Positions 61,088 through 64,000 of a stretch of 64,000 bases of DNA are shown one piece after another. Below the pieces are notes generated by a model. It was not told where the DNA came from and did no database searches. It saw only the letters and a program-made list of their open reading frames with translations. Numbering within the stretch: position 1 is the stretch's first letter; the number at the start of each line of letters is the position of its first letter. Position numbers and translations under genes: made by a program. Source of the DNA: Spisula solida (Eukaryota > Mollusca > Bivalvia > Venerida > Mactridae); contig OX365946.1 of NCBI GenBank assembly GCA_947247005.1, positions 50,804,734 to 50,868,733 on the forward strand, given 5' to 3'.

Positions 61088-61846
61088 CGAGGATGTCCAG
61101 AAAGTTTTGAGACTGCGTTCATATAAATCAAACCACTGAGGGGATACATTTGAAAGACTAGCTTATAGATCAATCTAATATGGACTATTTCTGAATGTAT
61201 CATTCAGATACCACGAAATGTTTACATACACCAAACATTATAGTAAGTACAGGTAACAACTAACGGAGCACTTCATTGACATGCGACGTCATAAAGGCAT
61301 TTTGGAGATTATCATGCATGTAGCCATTTCCGCCTTAGATAGAAACATGGGAACCCATCAGTCTCTTACCTTAGATAAATTGTTAAAGGTATTTCATTAT
61401 AGCATAATTATGCACCTGTCTGTTTTTTTAAAGCTGAGTCCCCAACCCCTAATTTGAAATTCCATCCAAAAATATAGCAGTCGATCTAATCAAAATCGCT
61501 CTATACGTATATATAATACTGAAGGAATGCAACGCACTTTCGTCCTCCAAAATAATTTTTTATACTTTTATCAGTGATACAGTTACCTGTGCATTAGGAT
61601 GCCAAATATTCAGATGGCGAGCCATTTATGAATTTTGAAAACCCATCACTTCTGAAGTGCTTTGTAAGGCGCTATATGGGTTGTCTAGGCAACCAATATC
61701 TTTCTATAAATTATCGAAATAATTAATTTTTTGAATAGAAGACTCGTGAATAGTTTATCTCCACTGCTATATGCTAGTTATTGAATTCTGTTTAGTTACT
61801 TTTTGAGATAAAGACACAGTCTCAAGACTTTCTGGACAACCCTTGT
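61088..61846. mobile_element. Mariner-like deletion derivative (759 bp, TA duplication)
   Basis: Inverted ends CGAGGATGTCCAGAAAGTTT and AAGACTTTCTGGACAACCCT between TA dinucleotides. Too short for an intact transposase, and no long frame is present. Confidence 0.8.
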
Positions 61847-62009
61847 ACTTTAAGGAACATTGTGTACATACAGTATGGTATGGTATGAATGACTTTGTGA
61901 AACAAATTCATGACCACGACTGTGATCAATATTATCTAGAGATGTGATCATGTAATATGTATGAACAATCCTGCTGTGTATATAAGAATTATAAGTTACA
62001 TTTATGACT

Positions 62010-62197
62010 AGCTAGAAGTTACCTCTCTAGAGCAATATCTTTTGGGAAACACCATACTTAAAATCAAGTATGGTTGTTGTACAGAGGTTGTTGCTCTGGA
62101 ACGGTAAAATGTATCGTAAATGGTTACTCCTGGAACTTGCTTAAGAGAAAGCGATTGTCGTTCTATGAGGGGGGGCTGCTCTGGTGAGATTGTACTG
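62010..62197. mobile_element. Tigger-like MITE, third copy
   Basis: GGGAAACACCATACTTAAAA and GGGCTGCTCTGGTGAGATTG parallel the 2212-2388 copy. The right end is GATTGTACTG followed by TA; the left end is degraded. Confidence 0.6.
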
Positions 62198-62596
62198 TAC
62201 ATTTATAGCCAGAAGCTTAATTTTGAAACTGGCATGTTCAAGTTCCATCTGCTATGACTTGTATTTGTTTTCACTTGAAGTCATATCAAATTTGTTTACT
62301 CTGTATCGGTATTTAACTTATTTGATTGCCTCAATTCAGTTAATCTGACTTTTGGACTAATTGGTTGACCAAGTTTGGGTCTGATAATCCAGGGTCATTA
62401 TTGTATTATTGTTATAATATTGTTATGGTCATTTTTCCAATTAAAGATATGATAAACATAAAGGATTATTGTCTGTTGTTATTTGAAGTTTTAAAGTTGT
62501 ATCCTGGATTGAACTCCTGGGCCAGTATTTATAAAGCATTTTAGTACAAAACTTGAGATTTTCTTAAAGCGTATCAGTTACACAATACAATTTAGA

Positions 62597-63477
62597 CACT
62601 GGCACCAGAACACCAAACTGTGGCTTAAATTATGTCAAAATAAGTTTTAAACCAAATCAAACTCAAAAACGCAGATTTATTGACATGGCCCGTTCGTAGT
62701 TTGTCTATATATTACACATGGTAATGAAGCCGATTGGCTGTACCACTCGGTTTCGAACTCGTATTTTCCATACGCGCCGATAAATCGTCAAAGTTTTTAT
62801 ACAGTTCGACAGATAAATTATTTATCTTTAAGATGCAACCGAAAATCCGGTACAACTTGCCGTATTTATCAAGTAATACTGCTTTTTTCCTTTCCTTTGA
62901 CGTTTCTGCAATTTTCTTTCACTCTTAACTTCCGGTACAACAACATCGTAACCTGTTATTTGATTGGTCCAAATTTTTCGCGTAGAATTCCCGCAATATG
63001 TCAATTCGTGAAGCCCATTACTATATTGTACAAATTTTGATGTCTGAGCAAATTGAGATATTGTTTCATTCATGACTTTATGAAACAGCAGCTGTCAGAT
63101 ACCACGTGAGAAAATTTAATTAATTGGACTTTTAAATTTCCCTCCCGGTAATCAGTTGGAAATGAGCAGCCAATCCGATCGATCGTACAACAATAACCGG
63201 AAGTTTACAGTGAAAGATTTTGCAATAATTTTGACAGATCAATAAATCACTCACTTATCAAAGCTGTGGTGAGTCATAGACTTTTAAAACAGTTGGATTT
63301 TCGATTGCATCTTAAATATAAATCATTTATCTGTCAAATTGTATTAATACTGTGACGATTTATCGGCGCATATTGAAAATACGAGTTCAAAAACGAGTGG
63401 TACCGCGCATCGGCTTCATTACCATGTGTAATATATAGACAAACTACGAGGGTGAGTTTGGTGTTCTGGTGCCAGTG
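62597..63477. mobile_element. hAT-like foldback element with perfect 8-bp target duplication (881 bp)
   Basis: Terminal inverted repeats CACTGGCACCAGAACACC and GGTGTTCTGGTGCCAGTG. AATTTAGA stands on both sides (62589-62596 and 63478-63485). Subterminal arms of about 180 bp pair, for example GATAAATCGTC with GACGATTTATC. No ORF of note. Confidence 0.93.
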
Positions 63478-63639
63478 AATTTAGATTATTGATTATTCAA
63501 TGATTTTCCTGCTTTAAATATAGAGAACGACTTAGTACTGTAATCAATAGTGGTTATTCTTCAATATGCAGGAAATATATGTACAACACACATTTTAACT
63601 AAAGTCCATGTATTTAAGCTTTGCACTAAAATACTTTAT

Positions 63640-64000
63640 GAATACTACCCCTGTGTTCCCTACAGATTACTAGAGTATGAATACTTCTTCCTGTGCTCTA
63701 CAGATTACTGGTGTATGAATACTGGGTCCTATGCTCCCTACAGATTACTGTTGTATGAATACTGGGGCATGTGCTCTCTATAGATTATTGGTGTATGAAT
63801 ACTGGACCCTGTGCTCCCTACAGATTACTGGTGTATGAATACTGGACCATGTGCTCCCTACAGATTACTGGTGTATGAATACTTGACCCTGTGCTCCCTA
63901 CAGATTACTGGTGTATGAATACTGGACCATGTGCTCCCTACATATTACTGGTGTATGAATACTGGGTCCTGTGCTCCCTACAGATTACTGGTGTATGAAT
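63640..64000. repeat. 40-bp minisatellite, truncated by the window edge
   Basis: Units start at 63661, 63699, then every 40 bp from 63739, with consensus TACAGATTACTGGTGTATGA and a CCCTGTGCTCC end. It continues beyond the window. Confidence 0.93.

Overview
The window is nuclear DNA from an animal, AT-rich, with long introns and dense small transposons. The repeat style (tRNA-headed SINEs, 'gtccgtccgtc' dispersed repeats, many foldback MITEs) and the protein sequences suggest a mollusc, probably a bivalve. That assignment is an inference from repeat style and protein divergence, not a match I could run.

Region 1 (1-37941, + strand) is the 3' three quarters of a cation-independent mannose-6-phosphate receptor gene (CI-MPR, IGF2R orthologue). 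I resolved 35 coding exons with GT-AG introns; the phases close exactly over 5714 coding bases, giving 1903 residues and a stop. They encode the end of domain 4, complete domains 5 to 15, the short pre-membrane stub, one transmembrane helix and an 81-residue tail. The tail carries a YxxPhi motif (YSQL, built across an exon junction) and a terminal acidic DxxLL signal. The start codon, signal peptide and domains 1 to 3 lie left of the window. Domains 5, 8, 9 and 11 carry the Gln/Arg/Glu/Tyr phosphomannosyl signature (the Glu of domain 5 is shifted). In mammals domains 8 and 11 lack it and domain 11 binds IGF2. The fibronectin type II insert of vertebrate domain 13 is absent.

Region 2 (37942-46300) is the receptor 3' UTR and an intergenic stretch with repeats only.

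Region 3 (46300-60350, + strand) is a second multi-exon gene that I do not recognise. It starts with an N-terminus suited to myristoylation and palmitoylation (MGNKFCC). It then has seven tandem near-identical phase 0-0 exons of 46 to 54 residues each, with an eighth diverged unit in exon 1, followed by a Pro/Lys-rich C-terminal part. The best model is 829 residues, ending inside a 20-bp minisatellite.

Region 4 (60350-64000) holds no gene that I can support. It contains a mariner-like deletion derivative, a Tigger-like MITE, a hAT-like foldback element with a perfect 8-bp target duplication, and a 40-bp minisatellite that runs off the right edge.

Introns of both genes are loaded with short non-autonomous DNA transposons (TA-flanked mariner/pogo types and CAGGGG-ended hAT types), SINEs and minisatellites. 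Several sit within 30 bp of splice sites, and one 52-bp triplication has copied a 3' splice site three times.
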